A stretch of 64,000 nucleotides of DNA. Origin: Parafrankia sp. EUN1f (lineage in GTDB: Bacteria > Actinomycetota > Actinomycetes > Frankiales > Frankiaceae). The stretch lies in assembly GCF_000177675.1 (NCBI RefSeq), contig NZ_ADGX01000010.1, positions 1-64,000 of the forward strand, written 5' to 3'. The translations under genes were made by a program, and so were the position numbers. Below, one piece after another: positions 16,652 to 26,396 of this stretch. The notes beneath the pieces were generated by a model that saw only the letters and a list, made by a program, of their open reading frames with translations, had not been told where the DNA came from and did no database searches. How positions within the stretch are numbered: the first letter of the stretch is position 1; the number at the start of each line of letters is the position of its first letter.

Positions 16652-17580
16652 CGCGTCCATCCGATGTCGAGGAATTCGGTGAGCAGGGCGTTCGCGTCGA
16701 CGCCGGCCGTTTTTGGAACGGCGCGCGCGATCGTGCGTACTTTCTCGACGATCGCCGAGATCCGGATGCCCTCGTTGCCGACGGGCCGGCCGTCGATCAG
16801 CCCACCACCGCGCTGATGCAGGGCGACGAGCTCCCATTCGTCGTTGAGGACGGGGGAACCGGACGAACCGCGATCGGTGTCGGCCTGATACGTCAGGCGG
16901 GTCGTGCTTTCGACCGCCAGCAACAGGTTGCTCCGGACGGAGATCTCCCGCGGGCGCCCCTGAGGATGCCCGACGATGTTCACGGGACGTCCTTCGAGGA
17001 TCTTGCCCTGTGCTCCGATCGCGGGCAGCCACCCGAAGACGCTGCCCGGGGGAGCACCGTCGCCGGTCGACGTGACCGCCACCAGGGTGAAGTCGAGATC
17101 GGTCACCGCCGCCGTGACGAAGCAGCGTCGGGGTTCCAACGTGTGGCGCACGCTCTGCGTCCGCTGGTCGTCGGCATCGTTGCGATAGCGGAACATCACC
17201 TGCGCGTTCTCGGCCGTCGCGACGTCGGGCACCACATGGTTGTTGGTCAACAGCAGCCAGGGGGAGACGAGGAACCCGGTGCCGAAACCGGCGGGGACCT
17301 CGACCCTCGCCACGGCCTCCGCCGCGGCGGCTCCCAGGCGCAGCCACCTTCCGGGCAGGAAATCCGCCTTGCCAAGGGCGATTTCAAGTTCCGCCGCCAG
17401 CTGCGGCGGGTCGTCGAGGACGTCGGCGCCCACCCCGTGTCGCCTCGCGTAGGCCTGCCGGCGTGCCTCGGGCTCCGACCGCCAGGCGTTGCGCGGTTCC
17501 GCGAGGACTTCCCTGGCGCGGGTACTGGCTTCGAACGCAGGCAGCAGCTCGCCCGGAGTGAGGGCCGTGAGAGCTGTCAC
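16648..17580 (-). CDS. trypsin-like serine protease
   Basis: 310 residues with the full catalytic triad pattern of a chymotrypsin-fold protease: His in LLTNNHVVPD (~114), Asp in DLDFTLV (~161) and Ser in DRGSSGSPV (~239). The ~85-residue N-terminal helical extension has no known motif. There is no signal peptide, so it may act in the cytosol. GTG 17580 overlaps the peroxidase stop (GTGA) and its own stop overlaps the next ATG, showing tight coupling within the three-gene operon. Confidence 0.88.
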   Translation of the reverse strand: MTALTALTPGELLPAFEASTRAREVLAEPRNAWRSEPEARRQAYARRHGVGADVLDDPPQLAAELEIALGKADFLPGRWLRLGAAAAEAVARVEVPAGFGTGFLVSPWLLLTNNHVVPDVATAENAQVMFRYRNDADDQRTQSVRHTLEPRRCFVTAAVTDLDFTLVAVTSTGDGAPPGSVFGWLPAIGAQGKILEGRPVNIVGHPQGRPREISVRSNLLLAVESTTRLTYQADTDRGSSGSPVLNDEWELVALHQRGGGLIDGRPVGNEGIRISAIVEKVRTIARAVPKTAGVDANALLTEFLDIGWTR

Positions 17581-19364
17581 GGCCCGGTGAGCACACCGGC
17601 GAACACGAACAGATCCTTGATGGTGACGATTGGATCACCGTTCGGCAGGAGGACACCCTGCTCGGGGCTCCAGCCGTTGTCCTGGTTCAGATAGGAGCCG
17701 GGGTCCAGGCGTAGCTGGCCGATCAGGGTCTCGACGACGATCCGGCTGCCGACCTCGCCGAGTGAGTTTCCGTTCGCCCGTACCTCGGCCTCCTTAAGGA
17801 TGTAGTACCAGAGCGGGGTCGCCTGCAGGAAACCCCCGTCCGTCAGCGCGGCGCTCACCTCGTCGCTGTTTCCCTGCAGCAGTTCGTCCGCGGTCAGCGG
17901 CGTGACACCGAGGGCGCCCGCGACGGCCTGCCCGGTGGGCAGGGCGAGCTGGTATCCGCGCAGCAGATTGCGTACGGCGAGCCTCTTGAGGATCTCCGCG
18001 TCGGCGGGCACGACCCCCTGCGCGGGGCCGATCTCGTTGATGAGGTCGAACAGCGGCGGGGCCAGCCGGGTGTCGATCTTGCGGGCGAAGTGGTCGGGCT
18101 TGGGGGATCCCTTGTCCACGAAACGATCCCACTCGATCACCCAGTTGAAGGGAAGGACACTGGTGCGCCCGACAAACGGCGGGTTGGCGCCTCCCGTGAA
18201 GCTGAAGAGGAGGCTGAAGGGTGCGTTATCAAGTACCTTCCCTTTCCCGCCTCCCGCCCGACCGAAGTTCTGGTTGTAGTCGTAGGCGGCCCGTACCATG
18301 CTGTGCCCGAAACGAAAGGCGGCGGCCGAGAACTCGAGTGGCATGAAGACCTTGCCCGCCCTCGGAGCGAAATGCTGCGGGCCACTCAGCAGAACCTTGT
18401 CCGTGACGCCGGGCAGCGCCACCGTCTTCAGATAGTCGTGGACGACGAGCCACTGGTAGTGCCAGCGCACCAGATCGCGGGCCCGGTTGAAGACCTCCCG
18501 GTCGGTTGCGAGGTACGGCTCGTGCGCGAGCACCCAGTCGACCACCGCGTTGTGGAAACGGAGAAAAGCGACGTGGAACTGCGCGACTATCAGGTTCTCG
18601 TCGTTGCGCCCGTCTCCGACGAGCGCCACCGAGCCGTCCCGGGGCAGGTCGTGCAGGCCGTCGGCCGCGAGCGGTATGGGATCGCCCGCCGGCCGCGATC
18701 CGTCGTTGTTGGCCTCGGCCACGCGGCCGAGCCGCAGCCTCACCCCGTCGTACAGGTCGTCCGGGGTCTCCGTCTCCGTTGCCGTTGCCGTTGCCGCGCC
18801 GGCGTCGTCGAAGACAGGTCCGCCACCGTAGACGGAGTCGAGGTCGAGGGCCGGTTGCCGGCCGTTGCGGAGACTGTTGGCCACCGCCGTGGGCAGCAGT
18901 GGAGTGACCGGCCCGTTGGCGACGCCGATGAGGGTGCTGTTGGCGCCGGTGTTCAGGGTGAGGTCGTGATCGGTGAACTGGCCCCAGTAGGTGTAGACGG
19001 GCGGGATCGTGCTGTTTCCCGCCGGTCCGTCCACCTGCGCTCCGGCGACCGGCGATGTTCCGGCAACCGCCTGCCCCCCGTCCGCGGCGGTACTCGGCTC
19101 GGTCAGGGCGTTTCCCAGCCGTTCGAGGGCTGCCCGCACGACGGCCGGGTCGCCCTGGAGGTGGTGGTCGGGAAAGTTCGCGGCCAGACCGGCGAAGAGG
19201 AAGTCGAAGGGGGTTGAAGTCGCCAGTTCGAGTTGCCCGGGCGTAGCGGAATCGCCGCCCGTGCCGCCCGCGCCACCAGTGTCCCCGGAAGCATCGTCGG
19301 GCGGTATCTGGCGTGCATGGTGAACTGCCCGCAGGATGCGGTGGTCTGCGGCCGACGGTGTCAT
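17577..19364 (-). CDS. animal-type haem peroxidase
   Basis: 595 residues of the animal haem peroxidase superfamily. A distal-His segment WGQFTDHDLTLN (~126-137) and the proximal-His segment FRFGHSMVRAAYDYN (~346-360) are present, and RWHYQWLVVHDYL lies between them. It should bind haem and oxidise substrates with H2O2. ATG 19364 has GGAG 8 nt upstream; the frame further upstream is low-complexity Ser/Arg. No signal peptide is visible. First gene of the coupled operon with the protease (17580) and AMIN protein (16651); divergent from the frameshifted LuxR regulator. Confidence 0.9.
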   Translation of the reverse strand: MTPSAADHRILRAVHHARQIPPDDASGDTGGAGGTGGDSATPGQLELATSTPFDFLFAGLAANFPDHHLQGDPAVVRAALERLGNALTEPSTAADGGQAVAGTSPVAGAQVDGPAGNSTIPPVYTYWGQFTDHDLTLNTGANSTLIGVANGPVTPLLPTAVANSLRNGRQPALDLDSVYGGGPVFDDAGAATATATETETPDDLYDGVRLRLGRVAEANNDGSRPAGDPIPLAADGLHDLPRDGSVALVGDGRNDENLIVAQFHVAFLRFHNAVVDWVLAHEPYLATDREVFNRARDLVRWHYQWLVVHDYLKTVALPGVTDKVLLSGPQHFAPRAGKVFMPLEFSAAAFRFGHSMVRAAYDYNQNFGRAGGGKGKVLDNAPFSLLFSFTGGANPPFVGRTSVLPFNWVIEWDRFVDKGSPKPDHFARKIDTRLAPPLFDLINEIGPAQGVVPADAEILKRLAVRNLLRGYQLALPTGQAVAGALGVTPLTADELLQGNSDEVSAALTDGGFLQATPLWYYILKEAEVRANGNSLGEVGSRIVVETLIGQLRLDPGSYLNQDNGWSPEQGVLLPNGDPIVTIKDLFVFAGVLTGP

Positions 19365-19524
19365 GACGCGGCTCCTGCTGCTGCTGCTGCTGCGCTTGGC
19401 TGCATAGCCGGATCGTCGGTGTTTCTCCTGCTGGCGACATCGGGAAAATCCCGAACACGTGCCCCCGAGTCCGGATTCCCGGACCCTGCGGGAATGGGGG
19501 GTCGCATCGGCGATAATAGGGGGC

Positions 19525-22487
19525 ATGTCGGCGGGGGAGGCCGTTCCTTTGGGGCGCGAGCGTGAGCTCGGCGCGGTTGAGCAGGCAGTTCAATCTCTGC
19601 GGGAGGGCCGGTCGGGAGTACTGCTCCTGGCCGGTGAGCCGGGTATCGGCAAGACACGGCTGTTACGGGAGCTGGTCGTTCGCGCGCGGGCCGCGGACGT
19701 GCTGACCCTGTACGGCCGGGCGACGGAGTACGAGCGCGACCGCACGTTCGGGCTGTTCGTCGATGCCCTCGACGACCACGTCGCCGCGGTCGGTACGTCC
19801 GGTCTGCCGCTTCCTCGGGAGGCCGACCGCGAGCTCACCCGGATCCTCCCGTCCTGGGGGTCGGGGGAGGAGACGCATCCGTCGCGTCTGCGGGAGGAAC
19901 GGCATCGCGGTCACTGGGCACTACGGGCCCTGCTGCGGGCGTTGAGCGAGGCCCGTCCCGTACTGCTGGCGTTGGACGACATGCACTGGGCCGATCCGGC
20001 GTCGGCGGAGATGCTGTCCTACCTGCTGCGCCATCCGGTCCGTGAGCAGCTACTGCTCGCCATGGCCTTCCGCCAGGAGGAGGTCCCCCCGCCGCTCGCG
20101 ACGGAGCTGGCAACCGCGGTCAGGGACGGGAGTGCCCGCCGGCTCGACATCGCCCCCCTGAGCGAGCAGGAGGCGGATGGGTTGTTCCGGCCCGGCCTGC
20201 ATCCGGGGGCGCGGCGCCGGATCTACCAGGACAGCGGCGGGAACCCCTTCTACCTTCTTGAGCTGGCCCGCGCGTCGAGCGAGTCGTCCGGCGCGGCGGC
20301 CGTCCTGGCGCACCGGCCGGAGGTGGAAGCCGCCGCCCACGCGGACCCCGTCCCCCGGCGGTACGCGAGGCCATCGCCGGCGAACTGAGCGCGCTGAGCC
20401 CGCGGGCCCGAAGGCTGCTGGACGGCGCCGCGGTCATCGGGGACCCCTTCCAGGTGGATCTCGCCGCCATCGCCGCGGATCTCGACGACGACGACGCGCT
20501 TGCCGCCCTCGACGAACTGCGAACCCACACACTCGTCCAGCCCATCGCGCCGGCGCGCCAGTTCCGGTTCCGCCATCCGATCGTGCGCCGGGCCGCCTAT
20601 CAGGCCGCCGGAGCCGGATGGCGCCTCGGCGCCCACGCGCGTGCCGCCGAGGCACTGGCAGCGTGGGGCGCTTCCTCCGCCGTGCTGGCGCACCACATCG
20701 AACCGTCCGCGCGGCCCGGCGACCTCAACGCCGTCGAGCTGCTGACCCGAGCGGGGCAGGAGGTGGCCTCGCAGGATCCCGCGACGTCAGCCGGGTGGTT
20801 CCAGGCAGCGCTGCGGCTGATCCCCGAGACGGCCCGGACGTCCGACCATCGCCGAGAGCTCCTGCTGGCCGCGGCGGACAGCCTTCGGGCCGCGGGCCGG
20901 CTGGAGGAAAGCCGCGACTGCCTGCGGGCGGCCCTGGAGCTGGCCGCGCCGGACAGGATGTCGCGGGTGGCCGTGGTCGTGGCCTGCGCCGGCCTGGACT
21001 ACCTGCTCCGACGGCACACCGAGGCACTGGCCATCCTGCACGAGACCCTCGACCAGATCGCCGACCCCGGCTCGGCGGAAGCCTGCCAGCTGCGGCTGGC
21101 CATCGGAGGGATCCTCACCTGGAGCGACGATCCGACCGCCCCGCGGACCTGGGCCCGTAACGCGCTCGCCGGTGGCGTCCACGCCGACGACCCGGCGCTG
21201 ACGGTGGCCGCGCTTGGCCTGCTGTCGCTGGGCGAATGGCGGATGGGCAGCACCGGTGCCGCCTTCGAGGCCATCGACACGGCCCGCGGCATGCTGGTCG
21301 ACCTCGATGATGATCGGCTGTCCCCGAGAGTCGACGCCCTCACCTGGCTCGCGTTCGCGGAGGCCCTGAGCGAACGGGTCGACGACGCGATCGAGCACTG
21401 CGACCGAGCCCTCCAGATCGCCCAGACGACCGGGCAGGGCCACCTGCTCACCGCCGTGTTGACCGCGCTGGGCTACTCGTTGCAGTGGAAGGGGGACGTG
21501 CCGGGCGCGATCAGCCGCTACGACGATGCGATCGAGGTCGCCCATCTCACCGCGGTCAAGGAGACCTACGTCTGGGCCGCCGGCCTGCGCTGCTATGCCG
21601 CGACCGTCGCCGGTGACTTCGCCGCGGCGGTGCGCTACGGCCAGCGGGCACTGGAGACCATCGACAGCTCCGCGCACCTGACGACCACAACCGCCGGGCT
21701 CTTCCTCGCCGAGGCGCAGCTGGAAGCCGGTGACCCCCACGGCTGTGTCGACCTGGTGCTCGCGACGGGCGGCGGACCCCAGCTGCCGAGAGCCGAACTG
21801 CCGGACCGCCCCTACTGGTATGAGGTCCTGACCCGGGCGGAGCTTGCCCGCGGACGGGTCGACGCCGCCGGCCGCTGGGCCGAACGATCCGCGCAGAGCG
21901 CGAACAACCTGGGCCTGCCCGGACGAGCCGGCTGGGCGAGCCGTGCCCGGGCCGGCGTCTGCCTCGCGATGGGTGAGGCCGCGGCGGCGGTGAAACTCGC
22001 CCAGGAATCCGCCGCGCTGCTGGGCCTGGCCGGTAACCCCGTCGAACAGGCGAGAACCCGGATAGTGGTGGGACGGGCGCTTGCCGCCGCCGGTGAGACG
22101 GCCCTGGCCGTCGTGGAGCTCACCGACGCCGAGGCGGATCTGTCCCGGTTCGGCGCCTACGGCTACCAGAAGCAGGCCGGCCGCGAGCTGCGCCGCCTCG
22201 GGCAGCGCGAGCGCCGCCGCCGGCCCGCTGGTGGTGGACGGGCTACGAGCAATGGCCGCCGGATCGCAGCCGATGGCCGGACCGCCGCCCAGGTCGCGGC
22301 CCTTACCGATCGTGAACTGGACGTCGCGAGACTCATCCGCTCCGGAAAAAGCAACCGGGAGATCGCCGCCGCCCTCTTCCTGAGCGAAAAGACGATCGAA
22401 CACCACCTCACCCGCATCTTCGCGAAACTCGGAGTGTCCTCCCGGGCGGCCGCCGCCAGCATTCTGACCCGAGCCCTCACACCGTAG
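19525..22487 (+). pseudogene. large LuxR-family ATPase regulator, frameshifted
   Basis: Two frames together make one LAL-type regulator of ~985 residues. The first frame (19525-20388) has the AAA ATPase part: Walker A GEPGIGKTR, Walker B VLLALDDMHWAD and the GGNPFYL motif. The second (open through 20454) continues without a gap in homology through a TPR-like region to a LuxR HTH (LTDRELDVARLIRSGKSNRE, then TIEHHLTRIF). Adding one C to the C5 run at 20352-20356 restores a single frame (VPPAVREAIAGEL). This is either a real one-base deletion or a sequencing slip. The gene is divergent from the peroxidase operon and may have regulated it. Confidence 0.85.
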
Positions 22488-22516
22488 GCGTTCGGCGTGA
22501 GCTGACCTATTAGGCT

Positions 22517-23344
22517 GTGGCGGTGGACCGAGTAGCCGATGTGCCCGAGAATCTCGCCCAGTCCGTGGATCCGGCCCGGGTTAATGACTACGACAGCTTT
22601 GCGCAGGCGTACTCGGCGGAGACCGAGAACAGTCTCGTGAATGCGTACTACGAGCGCCCCGCGATGTTGGACCTCGCCGGGGACGTGGCCGGCCGTCGGA
22701 TCTTGGACGCCGGCTGTGGCACAGGGCCCCTGTCTGCTGCGTTGCGCGATCGCGGTGCGGTCGTCACCGGCATCGACGCCAGCGCCGAAATGCTGGCGTT
22801 GGCCAGGTAACGTCTGGGTGACGACATAGCCCTGCATCTGGTCGACCTGCGCGACCGTCTGCCGTTCGCCGACGGAGCGTTCGATGACGTGGTCGCGTCA
22901 CTGGTGCTGCACTACCTGGAGGACTGGGGGGCGACACTGGCCGAGATGCGGCGAGTCCTCAGGCCCGGCGGCCGGCTGATCGCGTCGGTGGACCATCCTT
23001 TTGTGGCCTACACGATCCGCAACCCTCGGCCTGACTACTTTGCAACCACCAGCTATGATTTCAACTGGACGCTCAACGGGCAGTCTGCCCCGATGAGGTT
23101 CTGGCGCAAGCCACTGCATGCGATGACCGATGCCTTCACCGCCGCCGGCTTCCGTCTTTCCGTCAGCGGCGAGCCGCAGCCCGACCCGGCCGCCCGTGAG
23201 CTGTTCCCCGACGGCTTCCATGATCTTTCGACCAAAACCATCTTCCTTTTCTTCGTCGTCGAGGTACCGCCGTCGGCCACGGGATCGATCGGCGAATTCG
23301 GTCGCGGCCCACGAGCGGCGCAAGAATTCACTGGCGAGCACTGA
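22517..23344 (+). pseudogene. SAM-dependent methyltransferase with one nonsense codon
   Basis: A 275-codon class I methyltransferase frame interrupted only by TAA at 22808-22810. Before it, ILDAGCGTGPLSAAL is SAM motif I; after it, LPFADGAFDDVVASLVLHYL and LRPGGRLIASVDHPF match motifs II and III. The surrounding reading is ALAR-stop-RLGDD, so a single C-to-T change of CAA to TAA explains the break; there is no frameshift. Starts at GTG 22517, 29 bp after the LuxR gene, same strand. Confidence 0.85.
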
Positions 23345-23356
23345 AAATGCCTGGTC

Positions 23357-23767
23357 TTGAGACCACCCGACCCGGATTCCGTCAGCCAGGTCACGGCTGA
23401 GATGGGCGCAGGCCTGTTCGTCGAAAATCCCGTGTCCGTCACGTGTTTTCTGCGCGGCGCCGCGGATGCGGTGCCACCTCGCTGGTCTTTCGGGGTTCTG
23501 ATCCTCGACGGGAGAACGTTGACGTGGCGATCCTTCTACTACTGTAGCCGTAACCGAGTTACACGCCTGCCGTCCCGGCTCGACGTCGAGCAGGTACGCG
23601 AGGTCCGGGGTGCGGAGAAGTTCAAGATCAAGGCGGATCTTTTCAGGATCGTGGTCTGCCAGTCGACGTCAGGACGACTGGAGCTCGGGTTACCGGCGCT
23701 GGACGTACCGCTCGTGCGGCGCGCGATTCAACGTGATCAGGGAGAATCTTTTCCTGTCTCGGGCTGA
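23357..23767 (+). CDS. hypothetical protein
   Basis: 136 residues from a TTG at 23357; an ATG at 23402 is an equally possible start. The C-terminal ~95 residues look like a small beta-rich PH-like or DUF2550-like domain (GVLILDGRTLTWRSFYYCSR, then FKIKADLFRIVVCQ). The Trp/Tyr content and codon pattern support coding. No membrane segment. Function unknown. Confidence 0.55.
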   Translation: MRPPDPDSVSQVTAEMGAGLFVENPVSVTCFLRGAADAVPPRWSFGVLILDGRTLTWRSFYYCSRNRVTRLPSRLDVEQVREVRGAEKFKIKADLFRIVVCQSTSGRLELGLPALDVPLVRRAIQRDQGESFPVSG

Positions 23768-23793
23768 GCCGACCTCCACCGGCATCGATTGAA

Positions 23794-24396
23794 TCACGAG
23801 CGGGGTCGGTGCGCCCGAAGAAAGTCGTCGACAAGGTCATGGACATAGGCGGCGGTGAAGGTCTGCCCGGCGAGCAGCCGCCGGTAGATCAGCGGCCCGG
23901 CCAACTGGTCGACCGCCCGGGAGGGGTCGAGCCGTGCGTCGAGCTCACCCCGCGCGACCGCGGAGCGGACGATTTCCCCGAGGACGCGCGAGCCCTCCTG
24001 GTACAGGAACTCCTTGAGCTCGCCATAGGCCGGATGGGTCGGTGCGCGCTCGATCACCGCCCGCATCGTCCGTTCCAGCGGCGGTCGGTGGAGCTGGCCG
24101 CGCAGCACATCCAGCTCACTGGTCAGGTCATCGCGCAGGACGCCGGTGGGAACGGTGTGGTCGATCTCCATCTGCTCACGGAGCACGTCGCGCAGGAGCG
24201 CGATGGTGTCGGGCCAGTGCCGGTAGAGAGTGGTTCGCCCGATCCCGCCGCGGGCGGCGACCGCGACGTGGGTGACGGCCTCCCATCCGTCTTCGAGCAG
24301 GATCGCGCGGGCTGCGGCGAGGGCGGCGGCGCGGCTGCGCAGCACACGCGGATCAACCGCCCCGGCTCCCGGCGAGTGCGTCGACTCGCTGGCCAT
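23794..24396 (-). CDS. TetR-family repressor
   Basis: 200 residues with a TetR HTH (THVAVAARGGIGRTTLYRHWP) and a C-terminal ligand domain of the kind containing LAGPLIYRRLLAGQ. ATG 24396 follows an AAGGGAAG ribosome site; the longer frame is a shadow. It is divergent from the cupin gene with a 15-bp inverted repeat between them, so it probably represses the cupin gene and itself. Confidence 0.85.
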   Translation of the reverse strand: MASESTHSPGAGAVDPRVLRSRAAALAAARAILLEDGWEAVTHVAVAARGGIGRTTLYRHWPDTIALLRDVLREQMEIDHTVPTGVLRDDLTSELDVLRGQLHRPPLERTMRAVIERAPTHPAYGELKEFLYQEGSRVLGEIVRSAVARGELDARLDPSRAVDQLAGPLIYRRLLAGQTFTAAYVHDLVDDFLRAHRPRS

Positions 24397-24497
24397 GTGG
24401 TGTGGCTTCCCTTCGCGTCCTGGGGCGAGCCCGCCTGTGGTTCGACCTAGCTCATGGTTCGACCCCGCCCAGCGGCACTTGCCCATCGTGGAATTCC

Positions 24498-24535
24498 GGG
24501 GCAAGATGTTCCACATCTTCGGAACAACTTGTCCC
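24498..24535. promoter_or_regulatory. inverted-repeat operator between tetR and cupin gene
   Basis: GGGGCAAGATGTTCC (24498-24512) faces GGAACAACTTGTCCC (24521-24535); 13 of 15 positions are complementary, with an 8-bp spacer. It lies in the divergent promoter region, 32 bp before the cupin ATG. Confidence 0.7.
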
Positions 24536-24566
24536 AGATCTTTTCCGTATCTGGAGGTGACCAACC

Positions 24567-25058
24567 ATGCCTGACGATCGCTTCATCATGCTTGGCGACG
24601 CCCAGACCCGGCCGGGCCGCGTTCCCCTGCCGCCTGCCTTCGCGGTCAAGGCACGCACCGAGGACACCGGCGGGAGCTTCTCCCTTCTGGAGGTGTCCGT
24701 GGCGGCCGACATCCCCCGGCACGTCCATCTGCACGCGGACGAGTGCATCTACGTGCTGGAAGGTGTGTTGGGCGTCGACTTCGAGGACCGGACCTACACG
24801 GCGTCGGCTGGCATGTTCACGCTGCTTCCACAGGGCGTTCCCCACGCGCTGCGCCGCATCTCGACGCCACCACCTCGGGTACTGCAGATCTCCTCGCCCG
24901 GCGGTTGGGAGCGCTACCTCGAGGACCTGTTCGAGGCCGGCCCGACCGTCCTCACCGGCGGAGTGCTCGATCCAGTGAAGATCAACCCGATCGCCGCCCG
25001 GCACGGCATTCGCTACGAGGAGCGGCCCTGGTGCGCCACCCCCGATACGGGCGGGTAG
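24567..25058 (+). CDS. cupin-domain protein
   Basis: 163 residues with a single cupin fold. Motif 1 supplies His52/His54/His56 region ligands and Glu59 (RHVHLHADECIYVLEG), and motif 2 supplies His93 (LPQGVPHALR), a normal metal site. It resembles quercetinase-type or small-molecule-sequestering cupins. Divergent from and probably controlled by the TetR at 23794. A good GGAGG site precedes ATG 24567. Confidence 0.85.
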   Translation: MPDDRFIMLGDAQTRPGRVPLPPAFAVKARTEDTGGSFSLLEVSVAADIPRHVHLHADECIYVLEGVLGVDFEDRTYTASAGMFTLLPQGVPHALRRISTPPPRVLQISSPGGWERYLEDLFEAGPTVLTGGVLDPVKINPIAARHGIRYEERPWCATPDTGG

Positions 25059-25098
25059 CGCTCGAACGTCTCGACCTCCGAAGGCGGAGCGACTGAGC

Positions 25099-25255
25099 TC
25101 AGGACTTGTCCTGGATCTCCCAGACGTGGTCGAGGGTATGCCAGGCGAATCGGCGGGCGGCGTAGGTCGGTGGCCAGCCGCCGCCGGCGAGCGGCACGCC
25201 GTCGGCGGGGGTGCCAGCACCTCGAGGATCTGGGTCTCGCCGTGGTTTCGCCGTT
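25099..25255 (-). pseudogene. C-terminal fragment of a DinB-like protein
   Basis: The minus strand reads AGTPADGVPLAGGGWPPTYA followed by ARRFAWHTLDHVWEIQDKS and a stop, which looks like the end of a DinB/MDMPI-fold protein (His-x3-Asp-His helix, terminal WEI(E/Q)D). The preceding ETQILEVL piece is in another frame, and no N-terminal part exists before the WYL gene. Probably a decayed remnant. Confidence 0.4.
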
Positions 25256-25338
25256 TTCCGGAGGTGCCCGGACGACCGGACTGCCGCTCAGCCCGGTCGG
25301 CCCGGTTCGCGGGCCGGTACCAGCCACCCTGGAGACTC

Positions 25339-25361
25339 CTGAGGACAGTTTCGTTCCTCAG
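25339..25361. promoter_or_regulatory. inverted repeat upstream of WYL regulator
   Basis: CTGAGGA (25339-25345) faces TCCTCAG (25355-25361) 22 bp before the regulator ATG. The 10-mer CTGAGGACAG found here recurs exactly at 26354-26363, before the epoxide hydrolase gene, so it may be the regulator's half-site. Confidence 0.5.
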
Positions 25362-25382
25362 CTCGAAGGGAGCTGCGCGCGG

Positions 25383-26357
25383 ATGCTGGAAACGTCGGCT
25401 CGGCTGTTACGGCTGCTGTCCCTGCTGCAGTCCCGCCGTGACTGGCCCGGCGCCGAGCTCGCCGAGCGGCTGGGCGTCACCACCCGCACGGTGCGCCGCG
25501 ACGTCGACCGGTTGCGCGACCTCGGCTACCCCGTTGAGTCCGCCACCGGCACCCGCGGCGGGTACCGGCTCGGCGCGGGCGCCGCCCTGCCCCCGCTGCT
25601 GCTCGACGACGACGAGGCCGTCGCCGTGGCCGTCGGCCTGCGCGCCGCCACCGGGACGGTCACCGGGATCGAGGAGACGTCGCTGCGTGCGCTCGCCAAG
25701 CTCGAACAGGTCCTGCCGTCCAGGCTGCGCCATCGGGTCGACGCGATGCGGTCAGCCATCCTGCCGCTGACCGGCCCCGGTCCGACCGTGGACCCGGATC
25801 TGCTCCTCGCGCTGGCCGCCGCCTGCCGGGCCCACGAAGGCGTCCGATTCGGCTATCAGCAGCGCACCCGCCGCGTCGAGCCGTACCGCCTGGTGCACAC
25901 CGGCCGGCGCTGGTACCTGCTCGCCTTCGACCTCGACCGCGACGACTGGCGCACCTTCCGCGTCGACCGCATGGACCCGGCACCACCGCGGCCCGGGCCA
26001 CGATTCACGCCTCGGCCCGAGCCTGCCGAGGGAGCGCATGCCTATGTCGCGAACGCCCTCACCGCCGCTCCGTACCGATACCAGGCGACGATCCTGTTCC
26101 ACGCGCCGCTTCAGGTCGTCGCCGAGCACACCTCGCCCACCTCGGGCCGTCTCGAGCCCCGCGACGCCGACAGCTGCCTGTTCCACGCGGGTGGCGACTC
26201 CCTCGACAAGATCGCCCTTTACGTCGCGCTGAAGGGCATCGACTTCCAGGTACTCAACCCGCCCGAGCTCAGGGACCACATCCGCGCGCTCGCCCGCAGA
26301 CTCGGCGACGCCGCCTCAGCCACGGAGCTGGCCGGTGCCGGCGGCCGGGAAAGCTGA
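25383..26357 (+). CDS. DeoR/YafY-type regulator with WYL domain
   Basis: 324 residues. An N-terminal HTH_11 winged helix (LAERLGVTTRTVRRDVDRLR, ~25-45) is followed by a WYL domain (VRFGYQQRTRRVEPYRLVHT, then RRWYLLAFDLDRDDWRTFRV) and a WCX C-terminal part. ATG 25383 begins the conserved HTH; the longer frame is non-coding. It is 39 bp upstream of the epoxide hydrolase on the same strand and probably controls it. Confidence 0.88.
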   Translation: MLETSARLLRLLSLLQSRRDWPGAELAERLGVTTRTVRRDVDRLRDLGYPVESATGTRGGYRLGAGAALPPLLLDDDEAVAVAVGLRAATGTVTGIEETSLRALAKLEQVLPSRLRHRVDAMRSAILPLTGPGPTVDPDLLLALAAACRAHEGVRFGYQQRTRRVEPYRLVHTGRRWYLLAFDLDRDDWRTFRVDRMDPAPPRPGPRFTPRPEPAEGAHAYVANALTAAPYRYQATILFHAPLQVVAEHTSPTSGRLEPRDADSCLFHAGGDSLDKIALYVALKGIDFQVLNPPELRDHIRALARRLGDAASATELAGAGGRES

Positions 26358-26371
26358 GGACAGGAGCTGTC
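26354..26371. promoter_or_regulatory. palindrome before epoxide hydrolase gene
   Basis: CTGAGGACAG is followed by GAG and CTGTCC, so GGACAG-GAG-CTGTCC forms a 6-bp palindrome. It shares its left half with the element at 25339 and overlaps the regulator's last codons. Confidence 0.5.
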
Positions 26372-26396
26372 CGCAAGGATCTCTAACGTTCCGGAC

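Noticed and set aside
20787-22406. 539-codon minus-strand frame opposite the LuxR gene
   Set aside because: High GC keeps antisense frames open; it has no motifs and the plus strand carries the TPR and LuxR domains.
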